A program made the position numbers and the translations under genes. Of a DNA stretch of 64,000 bases, positions 15,132 to 24,635 are shown piece after piece. Each line of letters begins with the position of its first letter. Position 1 is the stretch's first letter. Where the stretch lies: NCBI GenBank assembly GCA_004554775.1, contig SFKI01000002.1, positions 124,001 through 188,000 of the forward strand. The letters are read 5' to 3'. Under the pieces are notes generated by a model. That model was not told where the DNA came from. It did not search any database and saw only the letters and a program-made list of their open reading frames with translations. Source of the stretch: Subdoligranulum variabile. GTDB taxonomy: Bacteria > Bacillota > Clostridia > Oscillospirales > Ruminococcaceae.

Positions 15132-17537
15132 TCAGCCCAAAAGCTGCTTGGCAAGGTCGGCGCTGGCCTTGGCGTCCTTGCAGTAGTAATCGGCACCGAT
15201 ATCCTTGGCATAGCTGGGCGTCAGCACTGCGCCGCCGACCATGACCTTGCAGTCCAGCTTGGCGGCGTGCAAAGCTTCAATCGTGGCCTGCATGTTGGGC
15301 ACGGTGGTGGTCATCAACGCCGAAAGGCCGACCAGCTTGGCCCCAGTCTGGCGCACGGCTTCGACAACGCGCTCGGGCGGCACATCGCGGCCAAGGTCGA
15401 GCACATCGTAGCCGTAGTTTTCGAGAATGACGCGCACGATATTCTTGCCGATATCATGTACATCACCCTTGACGGTGGCGATAACGATCTTGCCCTTGCT
15501 GCCCTGTGCCTGGCCGGAAGCGGCGATTTTTGCCTTGATAGCTTCAAAGGCGGCCTGGGCAGCGGTGGCGGCTTGCAGCAGCTGCGGCAGAAAAACGGTG
15601 CCTTTTTCAAAACCATCGCCCACCACATCCAGCGCCGGGATCAGCGAGGTGTTGACAACGTCCAGCGGGTCACGCATCGTCAGGGCGGCTTCGGCGGCGG
15701 CGCGGGCCTCGGTCTTTAAACCGCGGCGCACAGCTTCAAACAAGGCATCGCCACCCGGGGCGGCGGTATCTTGCGCAGCGGCAGCGGGCGCAGACTTACT
15801 GACCTGGCTTGTCTGGATCTGCACATCCGCATAAGCGGCGACATAGTCAGTACTTTGCGGGTCCTGCGAGGTCAGCACGCGGTAGGCACGGACGGCGGCC
15901 ATCATCTCCGGTGTGTTGGGGTTCATGATGGCAAGGTCAAGCCCTGCCACCATGGCCATGGTCAAAAAGGTGGTGTTTAAATAGCCGCGGCACGGCAAGC
16001 CGAAACTGATGTTGGAAATACCCAGTACAGTGCGCACACCCAACTCCTTTTTGCAGAGGGTCAGGGCCTCCAGCGTTTGGGCGGCACCCTCCTGCTGGGC
16101 GCTGGCGGTCAAGGTCAGGCAGTCAATGTAGATATCCTCGTTCGGGATGCCGATGGCATTGGCGGCCTTGACGATACGCTGTGCGATGGCAAAGCGCCCC
16201 TCGGCTGTGGCGGGAATACCGTGCTCGTCCAGAGCCAGGCCGACGACGGCGGCACCGTACTTCTTGCACAGCGGCAGAATTTTATCCAGTGTGCTCTGCT
16301 CACCGTTGACCGAGTTGACGATCGGCTTGCCGTTGTAAATGCGCAGTGCGCGGGCAAGGGCCTGCGGATTGGAAGAATCCAGCTGCAGGGGCAGGTCGGT
16401 GACAGCCTGCAAATCCTTGACGAGCCGTTCCAGCGTGGCAGGCTCGTCGATGCCGGGCAGACCGGCGTTGACATCCAACACTTCGGCACCGGCCTCGGCC
16501 TGGGCAACCGCCTGGGCGCAGGGGTAGGAGCTGTCCCCATCCCGCAAGGCCTGCTGCAAGCGTTTTTTGCCGGTGGGGTTGATGCGCTCACCTACCACGG
16601 TGATACCCGTGACGTCCACAAAGCGGACGGGGGTGCACAGGCAGCTGCGGCGCAGCGGGATCTTTTGTGCCGGGGTGAGCGGGCGGAAGGTCTCTTTCAG
16701 CTTGGCAATGTAGGCGGGGGTGGTGCCGCAGCAGCCACCGACCATCGAAATGCCGGTAGCGGCATATTCTTGCATCTGCGCGGCAAAACCGGCGGCATCA
16801 AGGTTATAGCTGCCGTCCGGATTAGGCAGGCCTGCGTTGGGCTTGACGAATACCGGCAGCCCGGCAGGGACGCTGCGGCAAAGGCGCTGCGCAAAGGGCA
16901 GAATTTCGGCAGGGCCGAGCGAGCAGTTGATGCCGATGGCATCTGCACCCAGCCCGGCAGCGGTGACAGCGTAACTTTCGACCGTGCAGCCGGTAAAGGT
17001 GCGGCCACGGCTCTCAAAACTCATCGAGGTAAACACCGGCAGGCTGCAATTCTCCTTGGCGGCAAGGGTGGCGGCTTTCAGCTCGTAGAGGTCGGTCATT
17101 GTCTCTAAAAAGACGAGATCGGCCCCGGCAGCAGCCCCGGCACGGATGATCTGGGCAAATTCTTCGTAGGCGTCCTCAAAGGCGAGCGTTCCGGCGGGGG
17201 CCAGCAGTTCGCCCAGGGGGCCGATATCCAGCGCGACCAGCGCACCGGTCTCCTGCCCGGCGCGGCGGGCACAGGCAATGGATGCCGAAACGACTTCCTC
17301 CACACTGTGGCCGCAGCCTGCCAGCTTTTTGGCGTTGGCACCAAAGGTGTTGGCCAACAGGATATCAGCCCCGGCTGCGGCATAGTCGCGGTGGATGGCC
17401 GTCAGCACATCCGGCATTTCCAGTGCGGCCAGTTCCGGCTTTTGGCCGGGCTGCAAGCCGCGCTGCTGCAGCTGGGTGCCCATGCCGCCATCGAGAAAGA
17501 CAAAGCGGCGGCGGTCAAATACTTCTTGAATCTGCAC
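15132..17537 (-). CDS. metH: Cobalamin-dependent methionine synthase, lacking the reactivation domain
   Basis: 801 residues. It transfers a methyl group from methyltetrahydrofolate through cobalamin to homocysteine. Domains in order: homocysteine-binding barrel (FLDGGMGTQLQQRG; zinc Cys in GINCSLGP and MVGGCCGTTP), pterin-binding barrel (VVGERINPTGKK; DVNAGLPGIDE), cap domain near residue 580, and the B12-binding domain with KGDVHDIGKNIV, the lower-axial His motif. It stops there, without the AdoMet-dependent reactivation domain, which is encoded separately just upstream. The start is GTG 17537 behind GGGGGAG; the longer in-frame extension overlaps that upstream gene and is not family-like. 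Confidence 0.95.
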   Translation of the reverse strand: MQIQEVFDRRRFVFLDGGMGTQLQQRGLQPGQKPELAALEMPDVLTAIHRDYAAAGADILLANTFGANAKKLAGCGHSVEEVVSASIACARRAGQETGALVALDIGPLGELLAPAGTLAFEDAYEEFAQIIRAGAAAGADLVFLETMTDLYELKAATLAAKENCSLPVFTSMSFESRGRTFTGCTVESYAVTAAGLGADAIGINCSLGPAEILPFAQRLCRSVPAGLPVFVKPNAGLPNPDGSYNLDAAGFAAQMQEYAATGISMVGGCCGTTPAYIAKLKETFRPLTPAQKIPLRRSCLCTPVRFVDVTGITVVGERINPTGKKRLQQALRDGDSSYPCAQAVAQAEAGAEVLDVNAGLPGIDEPATLERLVKDLQAVTDLPLQLDSSNPQALARALRIYNGKPIVNSVNGEQSTLDKILPLCKKYGAAVVGLALDEHGIPATAEGRFAIAQRIVKAANAIGIPNEDIYIDCLTLTASAQQEGAAQTLEALTLCKKELGVRTVLGISNISFGLPCRGYLNTTFLTMAMVAGLDLAIMNPNTPEMMAAVRAYRVLTSQDPQSTDYVAAYADVQIQTSQVSKSAPAAAAQDTAAPGGDALFEAVRRGLKTEARAAAEAALTMRDPLDVVNTSLIPALDVVGDGFEKGTVFLPQLLQAATAAQAAFEAIKAKIAASGQAQGSKGKIVIATVKGDVHDIGKNIVRVILENYGYDVLDLGRDVPPERVVEAVRQTGAKLVGLSALMTTTVPNMQATIEALHAAKLDCKVMVGGAVLTPSYAKDIGADYYCKDAKASADLAKQLLG

Positions 17538-17560
17538 AGATAACTCCCCCAAAACATTGG

Positions 17561-18229
17561 TTATTTGGCAAAGCAGGTCGTGCCCTGCTTGCGGAAGCTG
17601 CAAGTCTCCCGCAGATGGCAGGTGGTACAGCCTGCCAGGGTGCCGGTCACGGGGTGATCGGCAATGCCTAAAATGGCAGTGGTGCTTTTGCGCGGTGCCA
17701 GCAGATGCTGCGGCGTGACCGCAAGGCCGCAGCCGCGCACAGTATCCACGGCCAGGCAAAGCTCGTCGTTGAGTTCCAGCGGGCAGTCCCCGTAGCCGGG
17801 GGCATAGCGGCCCGTTAAGTAAAGATGCTCGGCGGCAAAATGGCTGCGCCATTCGGCTTCGAGTTCATCACAGACCTGCTCCAGCAGAACCGAGGATAAG
17901 GCGTCCGCAGCCGCAGCTGTGGCAATGTCGGTCAGTTCCAGCCGCCGCAGCAGTGAGTCGACCTGCGAGCCCAGCGTGGCGGCCATCAGCAGCACGGCAT
18001 TGCAACCCTGCAGGTGGCGCGTTAAATCGGCACCGCAGTCCAGCTCCGGCGGCGGGAACACCCCGCGCGGGAGCCGCCGCACAGCGGCCCTCGGGGTGGC
18101 AGCGGACAAGATCATCTTTTCGGCACGGTCGAGCAGCGCAGTGGTGGCATCGTCCGGCTGCCAGCCGGACGCACCCATATAACGCAGGGCCGTGGCGCGG
18201 TCAATGGCAGTGGGCTTTGCGCGCTCCAT
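17561..18229 (-). CDS. Free-standing methionine synthase reactivation-domain protein
   Basis: 222 residues. The region YLTGRYAPGYGDCPLELN matches the RxxxGY core of the MetH C-terminal AdoMet-binding reactivation domain, and the preceding helices (ADALSSVLLEQVCDELEAEW) fit it as well. The Cys-rich tail GCTTCHLRETCSFRKQG is also found in stand-alone versions. It probably remethylates oxidised cob(II)alamin on the truncated MetH encoded 23 nt downstream. Its ATG overlaps the TAA of metF in a TAATG arrangement, suggesting translational coupling. The split organisation is known in Clostridia and other anaerobes. Confidence 0.85.
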   Translation of the reverse strand: MERAKPTAIDRATALRYMGASGWQPDDATTALLDRAEKMILSAATPRAAVRRLPRGVFPPPELDCGADLTRHLQGCNAVLLMAATLGSQVDSLLRRLELTDIATAAAADALSSVLLEQVCDELEAEWRSHFAAEHLYLTGRYAPGYGDCPLELNDELCLAVDTVRGCGLAVTPQHLLAPRKSTTAILGIADHPVTGTLAGCTTCHLRETCSFRKQGTTCFAK

Positions 18230-19092
18230 TACAGCAGGTCCCTGATTCCGTCGTAGACCTTGGCGGCCACATTGGCGTCATTCATGGCGTAGAGGTGCAC
18301 GCCGTCGGCACCGCCCTCGATCAGATCGCGCAGCTGTTTGACAGCGTACTCGATACCGGCCTCGTAGAGAGAATCCGGGTCGTCCTGCCAGCGGGAAATC
18401 ATGCGAGTAAACTCAGACGGCAAACTGGCGGAAGAAAGCGCGACGGTGCGCTCGATCTGGCTGCGCTTGACGATGGGCATAACACCGGCAGAGACCGGCA
18501 GCGTTACCCCGGCGCGGCGGGCTAGGTTCAGAAAACGATAAAAGTGCATGTTATCGAAGAACAGCTGGGTCAGCAGATGCTCGGCACCGTTGGCCTGCTT
18601 GATACGCAGGTTTTCCACATCCTGCTGCAAGGTGTCGGCTTCGGGGTGGCCCTCGGGATAGCAGGCACCGTGAACCGAAAAGCAGGGCTTTTTCCATTTG
18701 ATAAAGGCGGTCAGGTCGCTGGCGTGATTGAAATCCGGGCTTTCGGGGCGGGTCGGGGTGCGGTCGCCGCGCAGGGCCAGCACATCACGCACACCGGCCT
18801 GTTCCAGCTCGTCCAGAATGCGGGCGGCACGGGCCTGGTCGTTGCCCATGCAGATCAGGTGGGCCAGGGCGGGCACGCCGACCTCGTGCTGGATGTAATC
18901 GGCCACTTCGACGGTAGAAACACCACCGGCAGAGCCGCCTGCACCAAAGGTGACGCTGATAAAATCCGGGTTCAGTGCGCGCATGGACTGCAAGGTGGTT
19001 TTCATCTTGTCCATCTGGGTGGTCTGCTTCGGGGGAAAGCACTCGATGGAAAAGACACAACGCTTGTTCTGGAATTTTTCCGTGATCGTCAT
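18229..19092 (-). CDS. metF: Methylenetetrahydrofolate reductase
   Basis: 287 residues. It reduces 5,10-methylenetetrahydrofolate to the 5-methyl form used by MetH. The barrel shows FSIECFPPKQT at the N-terminus, SVTFGAGGSAG (residues 47-57), HLICMGNDQA, LALRGDRTPT and the FFDNMHFYRFL block with the flavin site, all typical of MetF. The start ATG 19092 lies behind AGGAGCCTACC; the long upstream in-frame extension is low-complexity and overlaps the preceding gene. It heads a tight metF-reactivation-metH trio. No SAM or cobalamin riboswitch fits in the 28 nt before it, so the genes are probably transcribed from upstream. Confidence 0.96.
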   Translation of the reverse strand: MTITEKFQNKRCVFSIECFPPKQTTQMDKMKTTLQSMRALNPDFISVTFGAGGSAGGVSTVEVADYIQHEVGVPALAHLICMGNDQARAARILDELEQAGVRDVLALRGDRTPTRPESPDFNHASDLTAFIKWKKPCFSVHGACYPEGHPEADTLQQDVENLRIKQANGAEHLLTQLFFDNMHFYRFLNLARRAGVTLPVSAGVMPIVKRSQIERTVALSSASLPSEFTRMISRWQDDPDSLYEAGIEYAVKQLRDLIEGGADGVHLYAMNDANVAAKVYDGIRDLL

Positions 19093-19120
19093 GGTAGGCT
19101 CCTTTATGTTTTGTACGGCT

Positions 19121-20113
19121 TTATGCAGCGGCATCCAGCGTGTCGGTGGCGGCTGCGGTAAGGGTATCGTTTTGATAGGTAAAGGTGATGGTGCCCATGG
19201 TGTCTGTGCGGTAAATATCAGCCCCGGCAGCGGTAAGGCGCTGCAAGGCGCGGGCGTGGGGATGCCCGTAGTCATTATTCAGCCCGCAGCTGATGGCGGC
19301 GGCCTGCGGCTGCACGACCTGTAACAATGCATCGGTGCTGGATGTGGACGAGCCATGGTGCCCAGCTTTGAACACTGTGGCATGCAGGGCCTTGCCATAA
19401 CGATCCACCAGGCGCTGCTCGGCCTGGGCCTCTGCGTCACCAGTGGAGAGATAGCGGAAACTGCCCGCCTCAAACATTGTGCAAAGCGAAGCGTTGTTGA
19501 CGTGGGCGGATGAATCGTCAGTGTTATACAACTCAGATTCTCCGCCTTGCAAAATGGTCAGTGTGCCGCTGCCCAAAGAATACACCGCGCCATCCTCAGC
19601 CACGGTGACGGCAGTTCCCTGCTGCTCGGCCAGTTCGAAAAGCCCGCGCGGCCAGTCGGCCGTTTCGCCGCTGGCTTCAGCGTCCCAGGGCGGGATAAGC
19701 AGCTGTCCGACACTGAAATTGCGCAAGACTTCCTTGGCACCACCGGTATGGTCGGCGTGCGGGTGGGTCAGCACCAGATAGTCCAGCTTTGCGATACCGG
19801 CCAGCTGCAAATCGCGGACAAGATCATCTTTGGCATCGGATGGTCCGGTGTCGATCAGACAGTATTCACCATCCTGGCCCAACAGCACCGCATCACCCTG
19901 CCCGATGTCCAGCACTGTGACGGTGGTCGGCGACTGGGCAAGTAGCGCGGCGTCCGGTCCGTCCAGAGAGATCCCGGCGGCGCGGTATAAATCTGCCCAG
20001 CCGCTGCGGGACTCAACCACAAATGAAGCGATGGCTAACAGCAAAACGAACGGCAGCAGGGCAATGCACCAGGGAAAGCGGCGCCTGCGGGGCGCATGGT
20101 TAGGCTTCATCAT
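19121..20113 (-). CDS. ComEC-like metallo-beta-lactamase-fold protein
   Basis: About 330 residues. A basic N-terminus and one membrane helix (WCIALLPFVLLLAIASFVV) precede a metallo-beta-lactamase domain: TVTVLDIGQGDAVLL, LIDTGPSDAK, the metal motif LTHPHADHTGG, ISTGD-like YLSTGDAEAQAE, and KAGHHGSSTS. This matches the C-terminal domain of the DNA-uptake channel ComEC, but the channel part is absent. Similar free-standing proteins are common in Clostridia and may act as exported nucleases or phosphodiesterases. The start is uncertain: ATGs at 20122, 20113 and 20110 all overlap the end of ftsK, implying coupling. Confidence 0.85.
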   Translation of the reverse strand: MMKPNHAPRRRRFPWCIALLPFVLLLAIASFVVESRSGWADLYRAAGISLDGPDAALLAQSPTTVTVLDIGQGDAVLLGQDGEYCLIDTGPSDAKDDLVRDLQLAGIAKLDYLVLTHPHADHTGGAKEVLRNFSVGQLLIPPWDAEASGETADWPRGLFELAEQQGTAVTVAEDGAVYSLGSGTLTILQGGESELYNTDDSSAHVNNASLCTMFEAGSFRYLSTGDAEAQAEQRLVDRYGKALHATVFKAGHHGSSTSSTDALLQVVQPQAAAISCGLNNDYGHPHARALQRLTAAGADIYRTDTMGTITFTYQNDTLTAAATDTLDAAA

Positions 20114-23100
20114 ACTGGCCATTCAGCTTGCGCTCTTCCCACTGGGTCTTGCTGACAAGGACCGAGCGGGGCTTGGCACCCTCGTAGGGACCGATGATTT
20201 TTTCCTGTTCCATCTGGTCCATGATGCGCGCGGCGCGGGCATAGCCCAGCTTGCAGCGGCGCTGCAACAGGCTGGTGCTGGCCTGCCCGGCATCAATGAC
20301 ACATTCGACGGCTTGCTCAAACATGGGGTCAAGCGCACCGCCTGCCTCGCCGTCATCGTCGCCGCCCTTCTTGCTGCCTTTTTCGGCAACGGCGCGGCGC
20401 TCCATCTCGGCAATCATCTCTTCATCGTACTGGGTGGAGGAGGTGGACTTGATAAAGCTCAATACAGCGCCGATTTCTTCGTCAGTGACAAAGGTGCCCT
20501 GCACACGCACAGGCTTGGAAGCACCGACCGGCAAAAACAGCATATCGCCATAGCCAAGCAGCTTTTCGGCGCCAGAAGCATCCAGAATGGTGCGGGAGTC
20601 GATCTGGCTGGAAACCGCAAACGCGATACGGCTGGGAATGTTGGCTTTGATCAGGCCGGTGATAACGTCAACGCTGGGACGCTGGGTGGCGACAATCAAA
20701 TGAATGCCGGCGGCACGGGCTTTCTGCGCGATACGGCAGATGTAATCCTCGACCTCTTTACCGGCGACCATCATCAGATCGGCCAGCTCGTCAATGACGA
20801 TGGCGATATACGGCAGATGCTCCAGTCCGGCCTGGGCGGCCAACTTGTTGTAGGCCTTGATCTCGCGGACGTTATTCTCGGCAAACAGCTTGTAGCGGCG
20901 CTCCATCTCGGCCACGCTGGCACCCAGGGCACCGGCGGCCTTGCGCGGCTCGGTGACAACGGGCATCAGCAGATGCGGGATGCCGTTGTATTCTGCCAAT
21001 TCAACGACCTTGGGGTCGATGAGGATGAGTTTGACATCCTCAGGGCTGGAACGGAACAAAAAGCTGATGATGATGGAGTTGACGCAGACAGATTTACCAC
21101 TGCCGGTAGAACCGGCAATCAGCAGGTGGGGCATCTTGCACAGGTCAGCGACCTGGGCCGCACCGGCGATATCTTTGCCGAGGGCCATCGTCAGCGGACT
21201 ACGCATATTGATGTAATTCTGCGACTCAAACACCGCACGAATATTGACGGTGGAACGAATCTTATTGGGCACCTCAATGCCGACAGCGGGCTTGCCTGGG
21301 ATGGGGGCTTCGATACGCACACCAGCGGTGGCAAGATTCAGAGCAATATCATCGGCCAGGCTGGTGATGCGGCTGACCTTGATGCCGGCCTGGGGCTGCA
21401 ACTCGTACCGGGTAACGGACGGGCCACGGCAGATATCCAGCATCGTAGTCTTGACACCGAAACTATCCAGCGTGTTGACCAGAATGTCAGCGTTTTTCTT
21501 CATCTCGCGGGCGGCACCAGCCTCATCGTCGGGGCGGGTCGCGTTGAAAAGGTTCAGCGAGGGGTAGCAGTACGGCTCGGTCGGCTCCGCCTGCATTGCG
21601 GCCAGGTTCATGGCGTTGGGGTCAGCTTTGGCGGCAGACGGCGGTGAACTGATGGGAGCGGAAGCCGAGTTGCCCACGCTGGTGCTGACCTGCAAGTGGG
21701 CGGCTTCGCCGCGCTGCGGGACCACAAACGAGCTCTCAGTGCCGGTAGGCAGCTGGGGCTTTGCGGCAATGGCTACGGCGGGCGCGGCAGATGGGGCCAC
21801 AGACTGGACGTTCAGCACATCGGAGATGGGACGGCCGCTGTTCCAGGCATCACTGACGGCCTCGTTAATGGAAAAGCTGCCGCCGATCGTCGGGATGGCA
21901 GGGGCTTCAGCCGCAGTAGAAGCAGTGGGTGCCTGGGGATATGTGTCAGCGCCGGTGTCTGTGGTATCCGTGGGCGCAGCGGCGGACGCGTCGTCCCCAA
22001 CCGGCACAAGCGGGGTATCAAAGGACGGCTCTGGGGCCAGAGAAACAGAAAATTCTTCGGGCAGATCCAGCGTGGTTTCAGAGCTGACGTCCTGCTCGCC
22101 GTAATACGGCGCGTGGCCGCTGACGGCACGACTGATCAGGCTGTCCAACTCGTCCCCGGCAGCTTCCTCGGGGGCGGCATCGGCAGTGCCGTCCAGCTTC
22201 AGTTCAAAATCATCGGCGGCAGGCTGGGCAGTGGGTTGCTGCTCGGCTAGGGGCATGTGGTAGTGGTCAGTATCCGAAAGATGGGACAGCGGGTCCATGC
22301 CAAATGTGCCGCCGGGGCCGATGTTGACCGGCTCGAGCGGGTCGTGCTCCAGCGCTGTCTTGGCGGCAGAAGAAGTTGTCTCAGGGCCAAGGTCGACATC
22401 AAAAGACGCACGCGGCTCAGCCGCAGCGGAAGAAGAACCGTAGGTGGCCGGGGTGTACCCTGCCGCAGCAGCGTAGGCGGCATAAGTGGGTGGCGGGGTG
22501 TAACCCGGGATAGTCGGCGTGCTGGCCGCAGGCTGCGAAACCGGGGCCGCGGGCTGTACCGGCTGGGGCGCGGGTGCGGCCTGCGACACGGGCTGCTGTA
22601 TAGGCTGCACCGGGATGCGCCCGGTATCTGCGATGACATCGTAGGCCGGGTGGTGCGGACGGTTGTCCGGCATCGGAGCGGTCAGGTTTTCAATGGGCTC
22701 TTCCTCCGCCCCCTGGGCAAACAGTTGGGTGTCGTAGGCAGTTTCTTCCTCGGCACGCTCCTGCCGCGCCTGCTGAAGTTTCTGATACTGCCCCTCAGCA
22801 AACAGCACAACGTCGGCCGGGGTGATGGCAAAAAAGAACATCAGCCCCAGCAAGAATACCAGCAGCATAATGACATTGGACGCCGGGCGACCGAATAGCG
22901 CCAGCAGCGTGCCGCCGACCGGGGTACCCCAGACGCCGCCCTCCCAGAAATTGGTCTGGCCACGGGCAAACAGCATCTTAATCATCTGCCAGGGGTTGGC
23001 GTCGTTGAGCGATACGTTCGAGAAGATCACCGGCACACCGGCGCACAGCACACTCATCAGCACGACTTTACCCGCAAACAGCGTGACACGGTAGCCGGAC

Positions 23101-23465
23101 GCCAGCAGATACGCGAGGTACAGCAAAAACGGCCCGACCAGATAGGTCATGACGCCGAAAATGCCAAAAAGCCCGCCGCGCAGGGTCTTCCACATATTTT
23201 GGCCGGGCACCAGCACCATGGCAACACACAGCAAACCTAACCCGGCCAGCAAAATGCTGCGTGCCAGGTTGGGTGTTTCGGCGCGGCGCTGCGCACGGCG
23301 GGAAGCCTGCGCTTTGCTGTGGGACGAGCTTTTGCCAGACGACTTGCCGGACGAAGCCCGATAGGTTGTAGAAGAGCGGCTCGAAGAAGAGCGGCTCTTG
23401 TTTTTGGAAGAGGGTGAGGAACGGTTTTTGTTGCCGGAGCTTTTCCCGGAACGAGACTGCGCCAT
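20100..23465 (-). CDS. ftsK: DNA translocase FtsK/SpoIIIE
   Basis: 1121 residues, longer than B. subtilis SpoIIIE (about 790). A very basic Ser/Lys/Arg-rich N-terminus precedes four membrane helices (residues about 50-200). Then comes a long Pro/Ala/Thr-rich, acidic linker (to about 640), and the motor: DICRGPSVTRYELQP, Walker A GSTGSGKSVCVNS, Walker B IAIVIDELADLMM, and the C-terminal winged-helix gamma domain (LLQRRCKLGYARAARIMDQM) that reads polar DNA motifs. It pumps chromosomal DNA through the septum at division or sporulation. A good promoter lies at 23548-23576, and tepA is upstream as in Bacillus. Confidence 0.97.
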   Translation of the reverse strand: MAQSRSGKSSGNKNRSSPSSKNKSRSSSSRSSTTYRASSGKSSGKSSSHSKAQASRRAQRRAETPNLARSILLAGLGLLCVAMVLVPGQNMWKTLRGGLFGIFGVMTYLVGPFLLYLAYLLASGYRVTLFAGKVVLMSVLCAGVPVIFSNVSLNDANPWQMIKMLFARGQTNFWEGGVWGTPVGGTLLALFGRPASNVIMLLVFLLGLMFFFAITPADVVLFAEGQYQKLQQARQERAEEETAYDTQLFAQGAEEEPIENLTAPMPDNRPHHPAYDVIADTGRIPVQPIQQPVSQAAPAPQPVQPAAPVSQPAASTPTIPGYTPPPTYAAYAAAAGYTPATYGSSSAAAEPRASFDVDLGPETTSSAAKTALEHDPLEPVNIGPGGTFGMDPLSHLSDTDHYHMPLAEQQPTAQPAADDFELKLDGTADAAPEEAAGDELDSLISRAVSGHAPYYGEQDVSSETTLDLPEEFSVSLAPEPSFDTPLVPVGDDASAAAPTDTTDTGADTYPQAPTASTAAEAPAIPTIGGSFSINEAVSDAWNSGRPISDVLNVQSVAPSAAPAVAIAAKPQLPTGTESSFVVPQRGEAAHLQVSTSVGNSASAPISSPPSAAKADPNAMNLAAMQAEPTEPYCYPSLNLFNATRPDDEAGAAREMKKNADILVNTLDSFGVKTTMLDICRGPSVTRYELQPQAGIKVSRITSLADDIALNLATAGVRIEAPIPGKPAVGIEVPNKIRSTVNIRAVFESQNYINMRSPLTMALGKDIAGAAQVADLCKMPHLLIAGSTGSGKSVCVNSIIISFLFRSSPEDVKLILIDPKVVELAEYNGIPHLLMPVVTEPRKAAGALGASVAEMERRYKLFAENNVREIKAYNKLAAQAGLEHLPYIAIVIDELADLMMVAGKEVEDYICRIAQKARAAGIHLIVATQRPSVDVITGLIKANIPSRIAFAVSSQIDSRTILDASGAEKLLGYGDMLFLPVGASKPVRVQGTFVTDEEIGAVLSFIKSTSSTQYDEEMIAEMERRAVAEKGSKKGGDDDGEAGGALDPMFEQAVECVIDAGQASTSLLQRRCKLGYARAARIMDQMEQEKIIGPYEGAKPRSVLVSKTQWEERKLNGQYDEA

Positions 23466-23547
23466 GTTTCTTACTACCCCACTATTCTAAAAGGAAATTC
23501 TATCTTAAACCGGGCTGAAAAGTCAGCCCATGCGAACATTCCTTAAT

Positions 23548-23576
23548 ATTTTATCACGAAGAGCGGGGCTTGTAAA
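23548..23576 (-). promoter_or_regulatory. Promoter for ftsK operon
   Basis: TTTACA (23571-23576) and TAAAAT (23548-23553) with a 17-bp spacer, about 80 nt before ftsK. It may drive ftsK through metH. Confidence 0.65.
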
Positions 23577-23644
23577 TGCCAAATCCGCAGGCAGGATATC
23601 CCCTGCCCTTTTGGTAGATGGCACAAAAGCGGGAAAATGCTGCC

Positions 23645-24364
23645 TTAACGGCCTGCTTCGATTTCTTTATATAAATAGCGCAGTGCGTCGCCCAGGCCGC
23701 CGAGCTCGTCGATCAGGCCCTCTTCGACGGCTTGGCGGCCATCCAGTACAGTGCCCATGTCCATGACAAGCTCGCCGGTGTTGTGCATCAACGCAGTAAA
23801 ACGGCGGGCTGTGATTTTGGAATGCCCGACCACAAAACCGACGATGCGCTCCTGCATCTGCTCAAAATACCGCAGGGTCTGCGGCACGCCCAATACCATG
23901 CCGGAGTGGCGCACCGGATGCACTGTCATGGTGGCAGTGGGCACAATAAAGCTGCGCCGGGCCGATACTGCCAGCGGGATACCGATGGAATGCCCGCCGC
24001 CCAGTACCAGCGTGGCGCTGGGTTTGTTGACCCCGGCAATCAGCTCGGCCAGGGCAAGCCCGGCTTCAACATCGCCGCCTACCGTATTTAATATGACCAG
24101 CAAACCTTCAATTTCTGGATCCTCCTCGATATCGACCAGCTGCGGGATGACATGCTCATATTTTGTCGTTTTCTGGGCGTCAGAGGCTAGCGTGTGCCCT
24201 TCAATGGTGCCGATTACGGTCAGGCAGTGGATAGCGTGGCGGCCCTTGGTGGCGGGGATAGTGCCGCTGTCTGTGATGAGGTCATGCTCCAGCCGCTTGA
24301 GTGCGGCGCTTTCCGTCGGGTTGAGTTTTGTATGTGATTTGGCCTTTTTTGCAGTAGGTTCCAT
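23645..24364 (-). CDS. tepA: ClpP-class serine protease, TepA/YmfB-like
   Basis: 239 residues of the ClpP/crotonase fold. Likely catalytic Ser is in LGGGHSIGIPLAV and His in MTVHPVRHSGMV; EGLLVILNTVGGDVEAGLAL is the conserved substrate-groove strand. The family (translocation-enhancing protein TepA of Bacillus) is often encoded next to spoIIIE/ftsK, as here, 180 bp upstream. It is probably cytoplasmic, with a Lys-rich N-terminus and no signal peptide. The start ATG 24364 has GGGGGC upstream. Whether it acts as a secreted-protein helper or a house-keeping peptidase is unknown. Confidence 0.85.
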   Translation of the reverse strand: MEPTAKKAKSHTKLNPTESAALKRLEHDLITDSGTIPATKGRHAIHCLTVIGTIEGHTLASDAQKTTKYEHVIPQLVDIEEDPEIEGLLVILNTVGGDVEAGLALAELIAGVNKPSATLVLGGGHSIGIPLAVSARRSFIVPTATMTVHPVRHSGMVLGVPQTLRYFEQMQERIVGFVVGHSKITARRFTALMHNTGELVMDMGTVLDGRQAVEEGLIDELGGLGDALRYLYKEIEAGR

Positions 24365-24539
24365 AAAAATGCCCCCTTTTCCGGCTTAGTATGCACAGGG
24401 CACGCGGCAACTATGCGGGCAGAAAAACGCAAAAAATACATGGTTTTGTGTAAACAAGCGGTAAAACCTATGAAAACGAAAATATATTGCTCTATCCTGC
24501 ACAGGTTGTATAGAAATTGCAAAAGACTTAGATAAAAAA

Positions 24540-24568
24540 TTGACAATTTGGGGCACACATTTTATAAT
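24540..24568 (+). promoter_or_regulatory. Promoter for rex
   Basis: A consensus TTGACA (24540-24545) and TATAAT (24563-24568) separated by 17 bp. The leader to the rex start is about 60 nt and contains a small GC-rich hairpin. It is one of the best promoters in the window. Confidence 0.88.
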
Positions 24569-24635
24569 AAGTTATAAATTTAGCAATGGAGATTCTTCCC
24601 GGGCTTTGCGACCTGGGTATTGTGAGGTAAGTATC

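Noticed and set aside
19093..19120. SAM or cobalamin riboswitch before metF
   Set aside because: Only 28 nt separate metF from the upstream gene, too short for either class; no motif seen.
24365..24635. Rex operator in the rex promoter region
   Set aside because: No TTGTTAA/TTAACAA or TTGTGAA/TTCACAA inverted repeat was found; only the promoter itself is convincing.
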